Of a DNA stretch of 10,240 nucleotides, positions 1 to 7,562 are shown piece after piece (position 1 is the first letter of the stretch; every line of letters starts with the position of its first letter). Made by a program: the position numbers and the translations under genes. Source of the stretch: Acidobacteriaceae bacterium (lineage in GTDB: Bacteria; Acidobacteriota; Terriglobia; Terriglobales; Acidobacteriaceae); NCBI GenBank assembly GCA_003135495.1, contig PLBX01000408.1:1-10240 (forward strand), written 5' to 3'. The notes under the pieces are model-generated. The model saw only the letters and a program-made list of their open reading frames with translations, did not search any database and was not told where the DNA came from.

Positions 1-57
1 GGGCGTCCCCGCCCGGCCACCCAACTGCCAGCGAACTACTGGACGGGCGAGACGCCC
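1..57. repeat. Compound palindromic repeat (copy A) downstream of leuC
   Basis: Two GC-rich arms, at 1-18 and 41-57, are inverted copies of each other (GGGCGTCCCCGCCCGGCC against the complement of GGACGGGCGAGACGCCC). They are separated by about 22 nt. Each arm is also a small hairpin by itself, with GGGCG pairing to CGCCC. The element starts at the window edge and may extend further left. It lies 14 nt after the leuC stop, where a transcript hairpin could protect or end the leuC mRNA. No T-run follows on the leuC strand within the window, so a classical intrinsic terminator is not supported. It resembles the copies at 1643, 5204, 7375, 8729 and 9719. Confidence 0.7.
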
Positions 58-71
58 ATCTCTCCATACTT

Positions 72-1487
72 CTACCGAAATCGCCAATTCCTAATGTCGG
101 TGAAGTGCCCAGCTATCGCCGCGGCCGCCGCCATCATCGGGCTAACGAGGTGTGTGCGTCCCCCGCGTCCCTGTCGCCCTTCAAAGTTGCGATTGCTGGT
201 TGAGGCGCAGCGCTCGCCCGGTTGCAGGATGTCGGGATTCATGCCGAGGCACATGGAACACCCCGACTCGCGCCACTCAAAGCCCGCGTCCAAAAAAATG
301 CGGTCCAAGCCTTCTTTTTCCGCCGCGCGCTTAATCGCCTGCGATCCGGGCACGACCATGGCACGAACTTTCGGATTCACATGCTGCCCTTTTGCCACTC
401 GCGCCGCAGCCCGTAAATCTTCAATGCGCGAGTTAGTGCACGACCCGATGAACACGCGATCCACAGTTATTTTTTCCATCGGCGTCCCGGCTTCGAGCCC
501 CATATACGTCAGCGCCTGTTCAGCGGCCCGCCGGTCCGAATCCTGCGCGAAACTCTTCAACTCCGGAACGCGGGCGGTCACGGCAACCACCATTCCTGGA
601 TTCGTTCCCCACGTCACGAACGGCGCCAACGATGCAGCGTCAATCTCAATCAGTCGATCAAATCTTGCCCCATCGTCGCTGGCAAGCGTCCGCCAGTAGG
701 CAACCGCATCATCCCAATCTTTCCCTTTCGGGGCAAAGCGACGGCCATTGACATAGGCAAACGTTGTTTCATCGGGAGCGATCAATCCCGCTCGCGCGCC
801 CGCTTCGATGCTCATATTGCAGAGGGTCATGCGGCCTTCCATCGACAGCGCCCGCACTGCATCGCCAGCGTACTCGATCACATGTCCAGTGGCGCCGTCG
901 GTGCCGATGCGTCCGATGATTCCTAGCGCCAGGTCCTTCGCGGTCACGCCCTCCGCCAGTTTTCCGCTGACGCGAATTTGCATCGTCTTCGGCTTTTTCT
1001 GCGGCAGGCATTGCGTTGCCAGTACGTGTTCGACCTCTGACGTTCCAATGCCGAACGCCAGCGATCCAAAAGCGCCGTGAGTTGACGTATGACTGTCCCC
1101 GCAAACGATCGTCATCCCCGGCAAGGAGATTCCAAGCTCCGGACCGATGACGTGAACAATGCCCTGCTCGGCCGAATCCATGTCGAACAGCGGAACCCCG
1201 AACTCGCGGCAATTTTTTTGCAGCGCTTCAATCTGCTTCAGGGCGATCGGGTCGGTGATCGGCAGACCTCGCGGCGTCGTCGGAATGTTGTGGTCTACAG
1301 TTGCGACCGTACGCAAGGGCTGGCGCACACGCCGTCCGTTCGCACGCAACCCATCGAAGGCCTGGGGCGATGTAACTTCGTGCACCAGGTGCAAGTCGAT
1401 ATAGAGCAGTGCAGACTGCCCTTCCGGCTGGGCGACTACGTGCGCGTCCCAAATTTTTTCAAAAAGAGTGCGAGGGGGCATAGGCAA
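72..1487 (-). CDS. leuC: 3-isopropylmalate dehydratase large subunit (LeuC)
   Basis: Large, iron-sulfur subunit of isopropylmalate isomerase. With LeuD it interconverts 2- and 3-isopropylmalate, the second step of leucine biosynthesis, in the cytoplasm. The 471-residue product is close to the usual 466-470 and full length. Visible motifs are EKIWDAHVV at the start, [18 protein letters not shown], the [12 protein letters not shown] block (130-141), [14 protein letters not shown] (347-359) and the GCSMCLGMN block. Cys350, Cys410 and Cys413 are the expected [4Fe-4S] ligands; E. coli LeuC has the same three. The C-terminal [20 protein letters not shown] block is intact. Two starts are possible: TTG at 1487 and ATG at 1481. 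AAGGTG at 1495-1500 is 7 nt from the TTG but 13 nt from the ATG, which favours TTG. leuD is not in the window and would have to lie to the left, beyond the palindrome. Confidence 0.97.
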   Translation of the reverse strand: MPMPPRTLFEKIWDAHVVAQPEGQSALLYIDLHLVHEVTSPQAFDGLRANGRRVRQPLRTVATVDHNIPTTPRGLPITDPIALKQIEALQKNCREFGVPLFDMDSAEQGIVHVIGPELGISLPGMTIVCGDSHTSTHGAFGSLAFGIGTSEVEHVLATQCLPQKKPKTMQIRVSGKLAEGVTAKDLALGIIGRIGTDGATGHVIEYAGDAVRALSMEGRMTLCNMSIEAGARAGLIAPDETTFAYVNGRRFAPKGKDWDDAVAYWRTLASDDGARFDRLIEIDAASLAPFVTWGTNPGMVVAVTARVPELKSFAQDSDRRAAEQALTYMGLEAGTPMEKITVDRVFIGSCTNSRIEDLRAAARVAKGQHVNPKVRAMVVPGSQAIKRAAEKEGLDRIFLDAGFEWRESGCSMCLGMNPDILQPGERCASTSNRNFEGRQGRGGRTHLVSPMMAAAAAIAGHFTDIRNWRFR

Positions 1488-1494
1488 TTATCAA

Positions 1495-1500
1495 CACCTT
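1495..1500 (-). promoter_or_regulatory. Ribosome binding site of leuC
   Basis: On the minus strand AAGGTG lies 7 nt before TTG (1487) and 13 nt before ATG (1481). It is the only Shine-Dalgarno-like stretch near either start, and its spacing favours the TTG codon, adding Met-Pro to the protein. I could not identify a convincing -35/-10 pair between here and 1763. Confidence 0.45.
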
Positions 1501-1642
1501 ATTTTAAACGGAAAAGGTTCTGTTATTAGTTTACCAACCCGTGTGCATGGAATCTTCGCCCAGCCGATTTTTATGGATTTTAATTGCGAAGTTGACCTTC
1601 AAAGACGTTCTCAAAGTTGCTCGCGGCGCCCTCGTTTGGCTC

Positions 1643-1663
1643 GGACGGGCGATCCGCCCGTCC
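1643..1663. repeat. Palindromic repeat, single hairpin (copy B)
   Basis: A perfect 9-bp stem, GGACGGGCG pairing with CGCCCGTCC, closes a 3-nt ATC loop. It is followed by CCCAC, a tail shared with the copies at 5204-5302 and 7375-7398. It lies in the 276-nt space between divergent leuC and the glycosyltransferase gene, so it is not between convergent gene ends and is unlikely to be a terminator. Apart from this repeat the space shows only AT-rich stretches near 1500-1590 and 1700-1750 that could carry the two divergent promoters. I could not pick out either promoter with confidence. Confidence 0.7.
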
Positions 1664-1763
1664 CCACACGCCCTTCCAAGTAACGCGTAATAACGCAGCA
1701 CAATTCTTACTTTCCAGTTATGATTTACATATCACTTAATAAGTCTAATTGAAGGAAGGCTGT

Positions 1764-2585
1764 ATGATTAACGGCAAACGTATCGCCGTCGTATTACCTG
1801 CTTACAACGCGGAAAAGACGCTGGAGGCTACCGTCCGGGAGTTGCCGGACGTGGTCGATATCAAGATATTGGTTGACGATCATAGTTCCGATCGCACCGT
1901 CGAAGTGGCGCATAGCCTGGGTATCCCGTTCTTTGTTCATCACCGCAATTACGGCTATGGACGCAATCAGCAGACCTGCTATCGCGAAGCTCTAGCCGCT
2001 GGCGCCGACGTTGTCATCATGGTTCATCCCGACTATCAGTACACGCCGCTTCTGGTCACGGCCATGGCGAGCATGGTTGCTTACGGCGTCTATGACGTGG
2101 TTCTAGGCTCGCGCATTATCGGCGGCACAGCATTGCATGGAGGCATGCCGCTCTACAAATACATCTCGAACCGCGCTCTCACCGCCATAGAAAACATTTT
2201 CCTGAACGTCAAGCTCTCGGAATATCACACCGGTTATCGCGCCTTCAGCCGCGAAGTCCTGACCCGCCTGCCGCTGCGGGAAAACAGCGACGATTTCGTC
2301 TTCGATAATCAGATGCTCGCCCAATGCGTGTATTTTGGTTTCCGCATCGGCGAGGTGTCCTGTCCCACCAAATACTTTGAGGAAGCCTCGTCCATCAACT
2401 TCCGCCGCAGCGTGGAGTACGGACTGGGAGTGCTAAAGACGGCCGTTCAGTTTGCGCTCGAGCGCGCCGGAATCGCGCACAATCCCATCTTCAGCGAAAA
2501 GGGTAAGACTCTCGAAGCGGGATCTGACGTCTACTATGAGGGCGGATCGCCCGTGGCCCGGCAAAGAGCGGCTTCCAGGAGTTAG
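1764..2585 (+). CDS. Family 2 glycosyltransferase (dolichol-phosphate mannosyltransferase-like)
   Basis: Soluble GT-A fold enzyme expected to transfer a sugar from a nucleotide-sugar donor; acceptor unknown. The first half reads as a GT2 catalytic domain: [13 protein letters not shown] (8-20), the nucleotide-binding VDDHSSDRT (37-45), and [10 protein letters not shown] around residues 87-95 where the metal-binding acidic motif usually lies. Later come [10 protein letters not shown] (153-162) and DDFVFDNQ (176-183), which match the acceptor-side region of this branch. The C-terminus carries [14 protein letters not shown] and a helical stretch, but no clear membrane segments, unlike polytopic GT2 enzymes. 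ATG 1764 is chosen because AAGGA lies 7 nt upstream. An in-frame TTG at 1749 would overlap that site. The stop overlaps the stop of the convergent oxygenase gene by 4 nt. The sugar and pathway cannot be told from the sequence. Confidence 0.9.
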   Translation: MINGKRIAVVLPAYNAEKTLEATVRELPDVVDIKILVDDHSSDRTVEVAHSLGIPFFVHHRNYGYGRNQQTCYREALAAGADVVIMVHPDYQYTPLLVTAMASMVAYGVYDVVLGSRIIGGTALHGGMPLYKYISNRALTAIENIFLNVKLSEYHTGYRAFSREVLTRLPLRENSDDFVFDNQMLAQCVYFGFRIGEVSCPTKYFEEASSINFRRSVEYGLGVLKTAVQFALERAGIAHNPIFSEKGKTLEAGSDVYYEGGSPVARQRAASRS

Positions 2586-3448
2586 CGCTTCCGCGAGAGG
2601 AAGCCTAGAATTTTGCTGGCAAGCTGGTCCGAGAATCCGTAGCGCGCCTTAGCTTTCGAATAGAGATCCACGGCCTTCTTATCCAACCAGATCATGCCCG
2701 ATTTCAACGGTCCATCTTCCGGACGCGGCCGGTAATTTGTCGATCGGGCTTTAACCGGGGCAACCGATTCGACGGTGTAGTAATACAGCGCAAGGCTTTT
2801 ACGCGATTCATCCCTGGGACAACGAACGGGGTCGGGAAATCCGTGGTAAGAAATTTCGTCGGTCCGGAAGATCAGCGCATCATTAAACAACGGTGGTATC
2901 TTCACAACACACCGGCGCATTTCGCGATCCCATAGTTCAAGCGCGCCGCCCCATTGCTCCTCCCAATCAGGATTTAGATACAGAATCAGATTTACTTGCC
3001 GTCGCCAATTCTTGTGATAGTGGTGATTGCTGAAGTCTGTGTGCACGTTCAAAAATCCGCCGGCACCGCACTGATGCAACCCGCCACCCTCAAGCATGTC
3101 GTCCGATAGCAGATTCGGAATGCCGGTCAACTCCGACAGCCAATGTACAAATGCCGGAGAATCTAACTCATCAACCACTTCACCCAACCGCTCGGGAAAA
3201 AGTGACCGCTTCGCGAGTCCTACTTTGTTCTCGTTCGGATGTTTGTAACGCGTCCAGGCGTCGGTGGCCAGCCCCGGAAACTCGGCGGCCATTTCGCGAG
3301 CAACATCAGCTTCCAGAAAATTCCGCAAATACACATGCGGATAAGGCTGATTCTGCTGAAATTGCTGCTTGAGGCGGGACAACTGTGCGGACCATTTCGC
3401 ATACGGAAATGAAGTGCGAGTTATCGGAGACAACGCGGGGTCCGCCAT
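2582..3448 (-). CDS. 2-oxoglutarate/Fe(II)-dependent oxygenase (prolyl 4-hydroxylase-like)
   Basis: Predicted non-haem iron oxygenase that would hydroxylate a substrate with 2-oxoglutarate and O2. The 288-residue protein has the facial triad: H136-x-D138 in [11 protein letters not shown] and the distal H202 in [10 protein letters not shown]216, 14 residues after H202 in [11 protein letters not shown], is the expected 2-oxoglutarate carboxylate anchor. Between them [12 protein letters not shown] and WGGALELWD are typical of the double-stranded beta-helix. No signal peptide or membrane segment is seen, so it is probably cytoplasmic. It starts at ATG 3448, with only a weak AGG 4 nt upstream. It lies 86 nt downstream of the membrane protein gene on the same strand, so the two are probably co-transcribed. 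Its stop overlaps that of the convergent glycosyltransferase gene. The substrate (protein, sugar or lipid) is unknown. Confidence 0.88.
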   Translation of the reverse strand: MADPALSPITRTSFPYAKWSAQLSRLKQQFQQNQPYPHVYLRNFLEADVAREMAAEFPGLATDAWTRYKHPNENKVGLAKRSLFPERLGEVVDELDSPAFVHWLSELTGIPNLLSDDMLEGGGLHQCGAGGFLNVHTDFSNHHYHKNWRRQVNLILYLNPDWEEQWGGALELWDREMRRCVVKIPPLFNDALIFRTDEISYHGFPDPVRCPRDESRKSLALYYYTVESVAPVKARSTNYRPRPEDGPLKSGMIWLDKKAVDLYSKAKARYGFSDQLASKILGFLSRKR

Positions 3449-3471
3449 GCGCCTGGATTGTGATGGTGCCG

Positions 3472-3494
3472 TTAGACCTATATCGATAGGCTAA
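3472..3494. other. Intergenic stem-loop between membrane protein and oxygenase genes
   Basis: TTAG-A-CCTAT, an ATCG loop and ATAGG-CTAA form a 9-bp stem with one bulged A. The structure lies in the 86-nt spacer between two leftward genes, about 24 nt before the oxygenase start. It is AT-rich, unlike the GC-rich repeat family in the window. It could be a weak attenuator or an mRNA processing or stability site within an operon. There is no U-run that would make it a clear terminator. Confidence 0.35.
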
Positions 3495-3534
3495 CACAGG
3501 CGGCGGACGCTGGCAGGGCTCAAGGGACCATCCT

Positions 3535-4929
3535 TCAGTCTGTCCGGCAGACGCGCACCGTCGCATTTTCATAGGGGCATCGCAGCCCAGCGGAGGCCGG
3601 CGCGCGAGAGCCGGATTGTTGGACAATGACCCACGTAACGCCGTATTTTTGTCGCAGACGATCGAAGTCTTGCTTGCCAAAACGCTCGAAGTTTTTCTGA
3701 TCCTGGACCTGCTTTTCCCAATCTACCGATAGCGGCGGGAACATCGACGCCGCTCCCTTGTCTTTAACCAGGTCGGCTAGCATACTGCGCTCAGCGCGCG
3801 CCCGAAACCCATTTTCATCTTCGCCCGGCAATTCCATGTGCCGCGGATCGATAGCAAATAAGGCGTCCACCGGCGTGTTACCGCGAATCCATTCAAATGC
3901 CTGTGCCCACTGGTTACGCGGCTGCGCCCAAGGCCATTCGATGTGTGCACTCACGGGAAACAATTGCCGTTGAGCAAAATACATTCCCAAACTCAGTGGC
4001 ACAAATAAAGCTACCCAGCGCCACACACTGTGCTGTAACACGTATTGCCCCAGCAGCCCCCCAACAACGACCACCAGAACCATGTAGCACAAAGCCAGGC
4101 AACGCAGCGGCTGAAGGCGCGCCAAGGCTTCTAATCGAACCGACAGGCCCAACCCGATCGCTGCCACTGCGGCCACAACCACGAATGGAACCATTGCACG
4201 CGATACCAGCTCCAGGTTCTTCATGCCGCGGCGGCGCGCCCAAGTGCCGAGGCACCAGAAGATTAGGACTGGTCCAATCGCTCCGAGCCACTCGTACCAC
4301 TCCCATCGCAAGACGTAATGGGAGCGCTGCAGCCACGCGACCTTATGGTAAGCCGGTGGCGGAGGTGCAAACGTAATGCCGAAAGGAAGAGCCGCGGCGA
4401 ATCCCAAAAAATGCGGACGCACTTGATCGAGCAGGACGAGCCATACGCAAAATACAATGCCAAAACCAGCCATAAAGGGATGCATCGCTGCGGCAAACGC
4501 CAGCCACAATGCCGCTCGCCCGTATTTGCGATCTAAGACTTCGGCCACCGCAAACAGAACGGAAAATGCCGCCAGATTTCGCGGGTTTAAGAACTGATCG
4601 AGTATGTAGAGCCAGGTTCCAGCAATGGGTAAGGTCAACAACGCGGCCGTCAGCGCCACCGCTCCCCATTGGGCGCAGGCTAGCTTTCGATCTTCTCTGC
4701 CCGGCGATTGGATGTCGAACAATACCGTTGCCAGACGCAAGCTTCCCGCCAGCAACAAAAAGATGGACAGCAATTGCCACAGAAAGGCTGCCCAAACTAT
4801 CGGTAAATGCGTGGCGCGAACTGAAAACGCGATCAGATTGGGATAAAAGGAATGGCCTGCATGCTCGCCAAAAAATTCCGTATTCACCGGGAACAAGCTG
4901 GGATTAAGGATTTTTAAAACACCCGGCAA
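3535..4929 (-). CDS. Polytopic membrane protein with C-terminal soluble domain (GT-C-like layout)
   Basis: Inner-membrane protein of unknown function; 464 residues from TTG 4929. After LNPSLFPVNTEFFGEH come roughly eight to nine hydrophobic segments (about residues 42-62, 88-110, 118-130, 138-168, 172-188, 215-228, 245-262, 277-297, 303-318). A soluble tail follows from about 335. The tail reads WIRGNTPVDALFAIDP, LPGEDENGFRARAERSMLAD and FDRLRQKYGVTWVIVQQ. A multi-span membrane domain with a trailing globular domain recalls GT-C glycosyltransferases, but I see no diagnostic catalytic motif. The family seems common in Acidobacteriota from memory. TTG 4929 is probably not the true start: the frame stays open to 5115 and encodes a further membrane segment (see 4930-5097). 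It is upstream of, and probably co-transcribed with, the oxygenase gene. Confidence 0.8.
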   Translation of the reverse strand: MPGVLKILNPSLFPVNTEFFGEHAGHSFYPNLIAFSVRATHLPIVWAAFLWQLLSIFLLLAGSLRLATVLFDIQSPGREDRKLACAQWGAVALTAALLTLPIAGTWLYILDQFLNPRNLAAFSVLFAVAEVLDRKYGRAALWLAFAAAMHPFMAGFGIVFCVWLVLLDQVRPHFLGFAAALPFGITFAPPPPAYHKVAWLQRSHYVLRWEWYEWLGAIGPVLIFWCLGTWARRRGMKNLELVSRAMVPFVVVAAVAAIGLGLSVRLEALARLQPLRCLALCYMVLVVVVGGLLGQYVLQHSVWRWVALFVPLSLGMYFAQRQLFPVSAHIEWPWAQPRNQWAQAFEWIRGNTPVDALFAIDPRHMELPGEDENGFRARAERSMLADLVKDKGAASMFPPLSVDWEKQVQDQKNFERFGKQDFDRLRQKYGVTWVIVQQSGSRAPASAGLRCPYENATVRVCRTD

Positions 4930-5097
4930 ATAAATCTCAGCGTCCTCCGCGTAGGGATGGTAGCCATGAATAAGAAGTGCAACGCCAGTGAAGATGAATA
5001 ATATAAAAAAAGTTTTAGTCTTACTTTGTGCGTTGGGTCCGAGTGTTCGGGCCTTGGGGTCGAGTGCTTGAGTTTTGGGATCGAGTTTCGTCCTCAG
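4930..5097 (-). other. Probable N-terminal coding extension of the membrane protein, no standard start codon
   Basis: Reading the same frame upstream of TTG 4929 gives 56 further codons before a TGA at 5116-5118. They encode a hydrophobic segment, TFFILFIFTGVALLI, followed by HGYHPYAEDAEIYLPG. The latter looks like conserved N-terminal sequence leading into LNPSLFPVN. No in-frame ATG, GTG or TTG exists in the open stretch. The best candidate is CTG at 5095-5097, with GGAG 8 nt upstream at 5106-5109. Alternatives are a start at another rare codon, or a frameshift or point mutation that removed the start and left the gene damaged. The residues just before the membrane segment come from a 21-nt tandem repeat. 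Confidence 0.55.
5026..5088 (-). repeat. Tandem repeat, 3 x 21 nt
   Basis: Three consecutive 21-nt units at 5068-5088, 5047-5067 and 5026-5046 share the core CTCGA(T/C)CCCAA, slightly altered in the last unit. In the frame of the downstream membrane protein each unit is seven codons, giving KLDPKTQ, ALDPKAR and TLGPNAQ. The period is a whole number of codons, so copy number could change without shifting the frame. Whether this stretch is translated depends on the unresolved start of that gene. Confidence 0.7.
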
Positions 5098-5203
5098 AAA
5101 TATTTCTCCGCGCCTTCAAAGAGAATCCCCGCCGCTGGAAGCCAAGGTCAACGAATCCCGCTTGCGGCATATAGCAGCTCGATCCCACGGCAAGTTCAGA
5201 TTT

Positions 5204-5302
5204 ACGTGGGGACGGACGCATTCGTCCGTTCACCGGAGCGCAGCTCCGTACCCCTCGCGATCTTGCCCTCGCCGGGACGGACGAATGCGTCCGTCCCCAC
5301 GT
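5204..5302. repeat. Large compound palindrome (copy C) upstream of queC
   Basis: Arms at 5204-5229 and 5277-5302 are perfect inverted copies over 26 nt (beginning ACGTGGGGACGGACG on both strands). Each arm contains its own hairpin, such as ACGGACG pairing with CGTCCGT around a CATT loop. The centre holds a third small palindrome, CGGAGC-GCA-GCTCCG, at 5234-5248. The element ends 24 nt before the queC start and would form a very stable structure in a 5' leader if transcribed from further upstream. Two hairpin arms in inverted order with a spacer is the layout of REP doublets. No transposase or target-site duplication was recognised. Together with the N-terminal extension and tandem repeat it fills the 397-nt gap between 4930 and 5326. 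Confidence 0.85.
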
Positions 5303-5326
5303 TAGCCTTGCCTGTCATAGAATTAA

Positions 5327-6070
5327 ATGAGAATGCAGCATTCTGATTCCCCCATGTCCTCAAGCGAAAAGCACAACCGGAGCCGCGCTGTGGTTCTTCT
5401 CAGTGGTGGAATGGATTCCTGCGTCTGCGCGGCATTGGCAGCTCGTGACCATCAGGCCGCTGCCGTGCATATCAGCTACGGGCAGCGCACGGAAGAGCGG
5501 GAGCGGCGCGCGTTTGAGGCCATTTGCGACCGGCTTGGAATCGAGGAACGCTTACTGGTGCGCAACGAAGCGCTGCGTGCGATCGGCGGGTCGGCCCTCA
5601 CTGATTCGAGCATCGCTGTCCCCGAATCGCATGGCATCCAATCTCCCGGCGTGTCCCAGATTCCCGTCACTTACGTTCCATTTCGCAACGCTCATTTCCT
5701 GTCTGTCGCCGTCAGTTGGGCCGAGGTTCTAGGAGCCATGCAGGTTTACATTGGAGCGGTTGAGCCCGATAGTTCGGGCTATCCAGACTGCCGTCCGGAG
5801 TATTACCGCGCCTTCAACGAGGTTGTAAAAGCGGGCACGAAAGAGGGAGACATTACGATCGTGACTCCGCTCATTGCGATGCACAAGGCCCAGATTGTGC
5901 GACTTGGCCTTGAACTGAATGCCCCGTTCGATTTAACGTGGTCATGCTATCAGCGCGAAGATCGCGCTTGCGGCGTCTGTGATAGCTGCGTGCTCCGGCT
6001 CCGCGCATTTCGCGAAGCCGGAGCGGAGGATCCAATTCCGTATGAGGCAAAAGCCGCTCAGTTGCGCTAA
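5327..6070 (+). CDS. queC: 7-cyano-7-deazaguanine synthase (QueC)
   Basis: Converts 7-carboxy-7-deazaguanine to preQ0 using ATP and ammonia, the last step to the queuosine precursor base. The 247-residue length fits the family (about 220-245). The ATP pyrophosphatase PP-loop LLSGGMDS is at 24-31, and [15 protein letters not shown] follows. [17 protein letters not shown] and [20 protein letters not shown] are family signatures. The zinc site is complete: Cys207, Cys215, Cys218 and Cys221 in [15 protein letters not shown]. The start is uncertain: ATGs at 5327, 5333 and 5354 are in frame, none has a good Shine-Dalgarno site, and family homology begins only near residue 19. No queD, queE or queF lies nearby. 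It starts 24 nt after the large palindrome, which may affect its expression. Confidence 0.96.
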   Translation: MRMQHSDSPMSSSEKHNRSRAVVLLSGGMDSCVCAALAARDHQAAAVHISYGQRTEERERRAFEAICDRLGIEERLLVRNEALRAIGGSALTDSSIAVPESHGIQSPGVSQIPVTYVPFRNAHFLSVAVSWAEVLGAMQVYIGAVEPDSSGYPDCRPEYYRAFNEVVKAGTKEGDITIVTPLIAMHKAQIVRLGLELNAPFDLTWSCYQREDRACGVCDSCVLRLRAFREAGAEDPIPYEAKAAQLR

Positions 6071-6108
6071 TTGGCCTTAGCGGGACAGTAGTGTTGGATT
6101 CGTATCAG

Positions 6109-6128
6109 GGTATCGCTTTAGCGATACC
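6109..6128 (+). terminator. Possible terminator hairpin after queC
   Basis: GGTATCGC, a TTTA loop and GCGATACC form a perfect 8-bp stem 38 nt after the queC stop. It is followed by GTAAAGTCTTTT, a T-rich but interrupted tail. This fits a weak intrinsic terminator for queC. A second short palindrome, CCCC-TTGA-GGGG at 6152-6163, lies between it and the next gene. The stem sequence differs from the window's GC-rich repeat family. The remaining spacer before 6211 must hold the promoter of the next gene, but I see no clear hexamers. Confidence 0.4.
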
Positions 6129-6210
6129 GTAAAGTCTTTTAAAATTAGCCACCCCTTGAGGGGCCTAGGATTCAGTAAATCCAGTTGCAATTGCCGGGAG
6201 GCAAAATATC

Positions 6211-7344
6211 ATGCGGAAATCTTTAATCCCTGCCCTACTGTTCGTCCTCGCCTTGGGACTCTCTCTTCCCTTGGCGGTTGCGCAAACCACCGGAACCATA
6301 AAAGGAGTCTGTAGAGACTCCGATGGCAAGCCCATCGTCGGCGCTGAGGTCGAGTGGACCGGGACTGAATCGGGCCACGTCTACAAGCTCAAGACCAATA
6401 ACAAGGGCGAATATTTTTCCCTCGGGATTGTCCCTGGAAAATACAACGTCAAGCTCAGCAAGGACGGTAAGGAACTGTTTCATCTCAACGGCATTCCAGT
6501 AGGCTTGGAAGAGCTATCGCAGGATATCGACCTGAAGAAAGAACAAGCGGCGCAAGCCCAGGGACAAGGAATGACACCGGAACAGGCCAAAGCGAAGGCC
6601 GACGCTGCCGCCAAGGCCGCTACCGAGAACAAAACTGTCGGCTCGCTCAACGATAAACTCAACGCCGCCAAAGCCGCGTCCGATGCCGGCGATTACGAAA
6701 CGGCAATCGCAACACTGAACGAAGCCAATCAGATCGACGCCACGCGCGATCTCATCTGGTTCAAACTCGCCGATGCCTATCGCCTGTCCGCCACCAAGCA
6801 AACCGATCCGGCGGAAAAAAAGAAGCGCTACGAAATGGCCTCCACCAATTATCAGAAGGCGATTGAGCTGCGCGGCGCTTCTGAGACCGCGCAGAAAGAC
6901 CCTGAGAACAACTTGAAGATGGCGGCTTATTACAACAACCTGGCAGAGGTCGATGCGAAATCGCAAAAGACCGATGACTCCATCGCCAACTACAACAAAG
7001 CGTCTCAACTGGATCCAACGCACGCTGCCACCTACCTTTTCAACGAAGGAGCGGTGCTCACCAATGCAGGCAAAGTCGACGAAGCGATTGTGGCTTTCGA
7101 TAAAGTAATTGCCACCGATCCCACCAAAGCTGACGCCTACTACTGGAAGGGCGTCAACCTGATCGGCAAGGCTACCTTGAAGGGCGACAAGATGGTTGCG
7201 CCCGATGGCACCGCTGAAGCCTTTCAGAAGTATCTCGAACTTCAGCCAGAGGGCAAACTGGCGCAGCCCGCAAAAGACATGTTGGCCAGCATCGGCGCCA
7301 GTGTGGAAACCGGCTACGGAAAGAAAAAGCCAGTGAAGAAGTAA
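6211..7344 (+). CDS. Secreted carboxypeptidase-regulatory-like / TPR protein
   Basis: Exported protein of unknown specific function, probably a scaffold. Residues 1-24 form a Sec signal peptide (MRKS, a hydrophobic core, then LAVA before QTT). There is no lipobox cysteine. Residues about 27-107 (GTIKGVCRDSDGKPIVGAEV, NNKGEYFSLGIVPGKYNVKL) match the CarboxypepD_reg beta-sandwich. A linker rich in Ala, Gln and Lys (110-145) follows. TPR-like helical repeats come next at about 145-178, 181-222, 236-269, 272-305 and 308-347, with typical segments such as GDYETAIATLNEANQID and GKVDEAIVAFDKVIATDP. The tail is basic (KKKPVKK). The start is firm: GGGAGG lies 9 nt upstream of the ATG. Similar proteins in Acidobacteriota are periplasmic or envelope-associated. 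Neighbours give no clear functional link. Confidence 0.88.
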   Translation: MRKSLIPALLFVLALGLSLPLAVAQTTGTIKGVCRDSDGKPIVGAEVEWTGTESGHVYKLKTNNKGEYFSLGIVPGKYNVKLSKDGKELFHLNGIPVGLEELSQDIDLKKEQAAQAQGQGMTPEQAKAKADAAAKAATENKTVGSLNDKLNAAKAASDAGDYETAIATLNEANQIDATRDLIWFKLADAYRLSATKQTDPAEKKKRYEMASTNYQKAIELRGASETAQKDPENNLKMAAYYNNLAEVDAKSQKTDDSIANYNKASQLDPTHAATYLFNEGAVLTNAGKVDEAIVAFDKVIATDPTKADAYYWKGVNLIGKATLKGDKMVAPDGTAEAFQKYLELQPEGKLAQPAKDMLASIGASVETGYGKKKPVKK

Positions 7345-7357
7345 CCAGACCCTGTAC

Positions 7358-7417
7358 CCAGCGCCAGACACGTAGGGGCGGACGCATTCGTCCGCCCCCA
7401 CCCGCGAGCGGCGCTGG
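7358..7417. repeat. Nested palindromic repeat (copy D) downstream of the TPR gene
   Basis: The inner hairpin at 7375-7398 has a perfect 10-bp stem (GGGGCGGACG with CGTCCGCCCC) and a CATT loop, the same loop as in copy C. An outer 8-bp inverted repeat, CCAGCGCC at 7358-7365 and GGCGCTGG at 7410-7417, encloses it. The element begins 13 nt after the TPR gene stop. It could stabilise the 3' end of that mRNA or reduce read-through into the next gene. No T-run follows, so a classical intrinsic terminator is not supported. The rest of the 218-nt spacer up to 7562 shows nothing further. Confidence 0.75.
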
Positions 7418-7562
7418 AGTATCGGCGCGTCCTTCAGTTACCGAAGTCTATGACCAAAGTGTCCTTCGCTCTTCCCCTCTTCCGCGCTACATTCAATAGA
7501 TAGCTTTCTCCTGCGTTTCTCCCCTTGTGGCGTAATTCTCTAATTAACTGGGAGCGTTTTGA

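Noticed and set aside
769..1212. 147-codon minus-strand open frame inside leuC, and a 201-codon plus-strand frame at 94-699
   Set aside because: Both lie entirely within the highly conserved leuC gene in other frames and their products resemble no family; they are shadows of the GC-rich coding sequence.
4936..4952. CTCAGCGTCCTCCGCG motif, resembling a common intergenic repeat of some soil bacteria
   Set aside because: In the membrane protein frame it encodes PYAEDAEIY within a plausible conserved segment, and no tandem copies are present.
5026..5346. 106-codon plus-strand frame across the tandem repeat and palindrome
   Set aside because: Its sequence is a translation of the two repeats and runs into the queC start. 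There is no ribosome site and no recognisable domain.
6071..6210. Possible riboswitch or small RNA between queC and the TPR gene because of two short hairpins
   Set aside because: Neither hairpin matches a preQ1 or other riboswitch pattern I know. A simple terminator is sufficient to explain the first, and the second has only a 4-bp stem.
6514..7401. 295-codon minus-strand open frame opposite the TPR gene
   Set aside because: It mirrors a gene with a strong ribosome site, signal peptide and TPR repeats; the antisense product is a compositional artefact.
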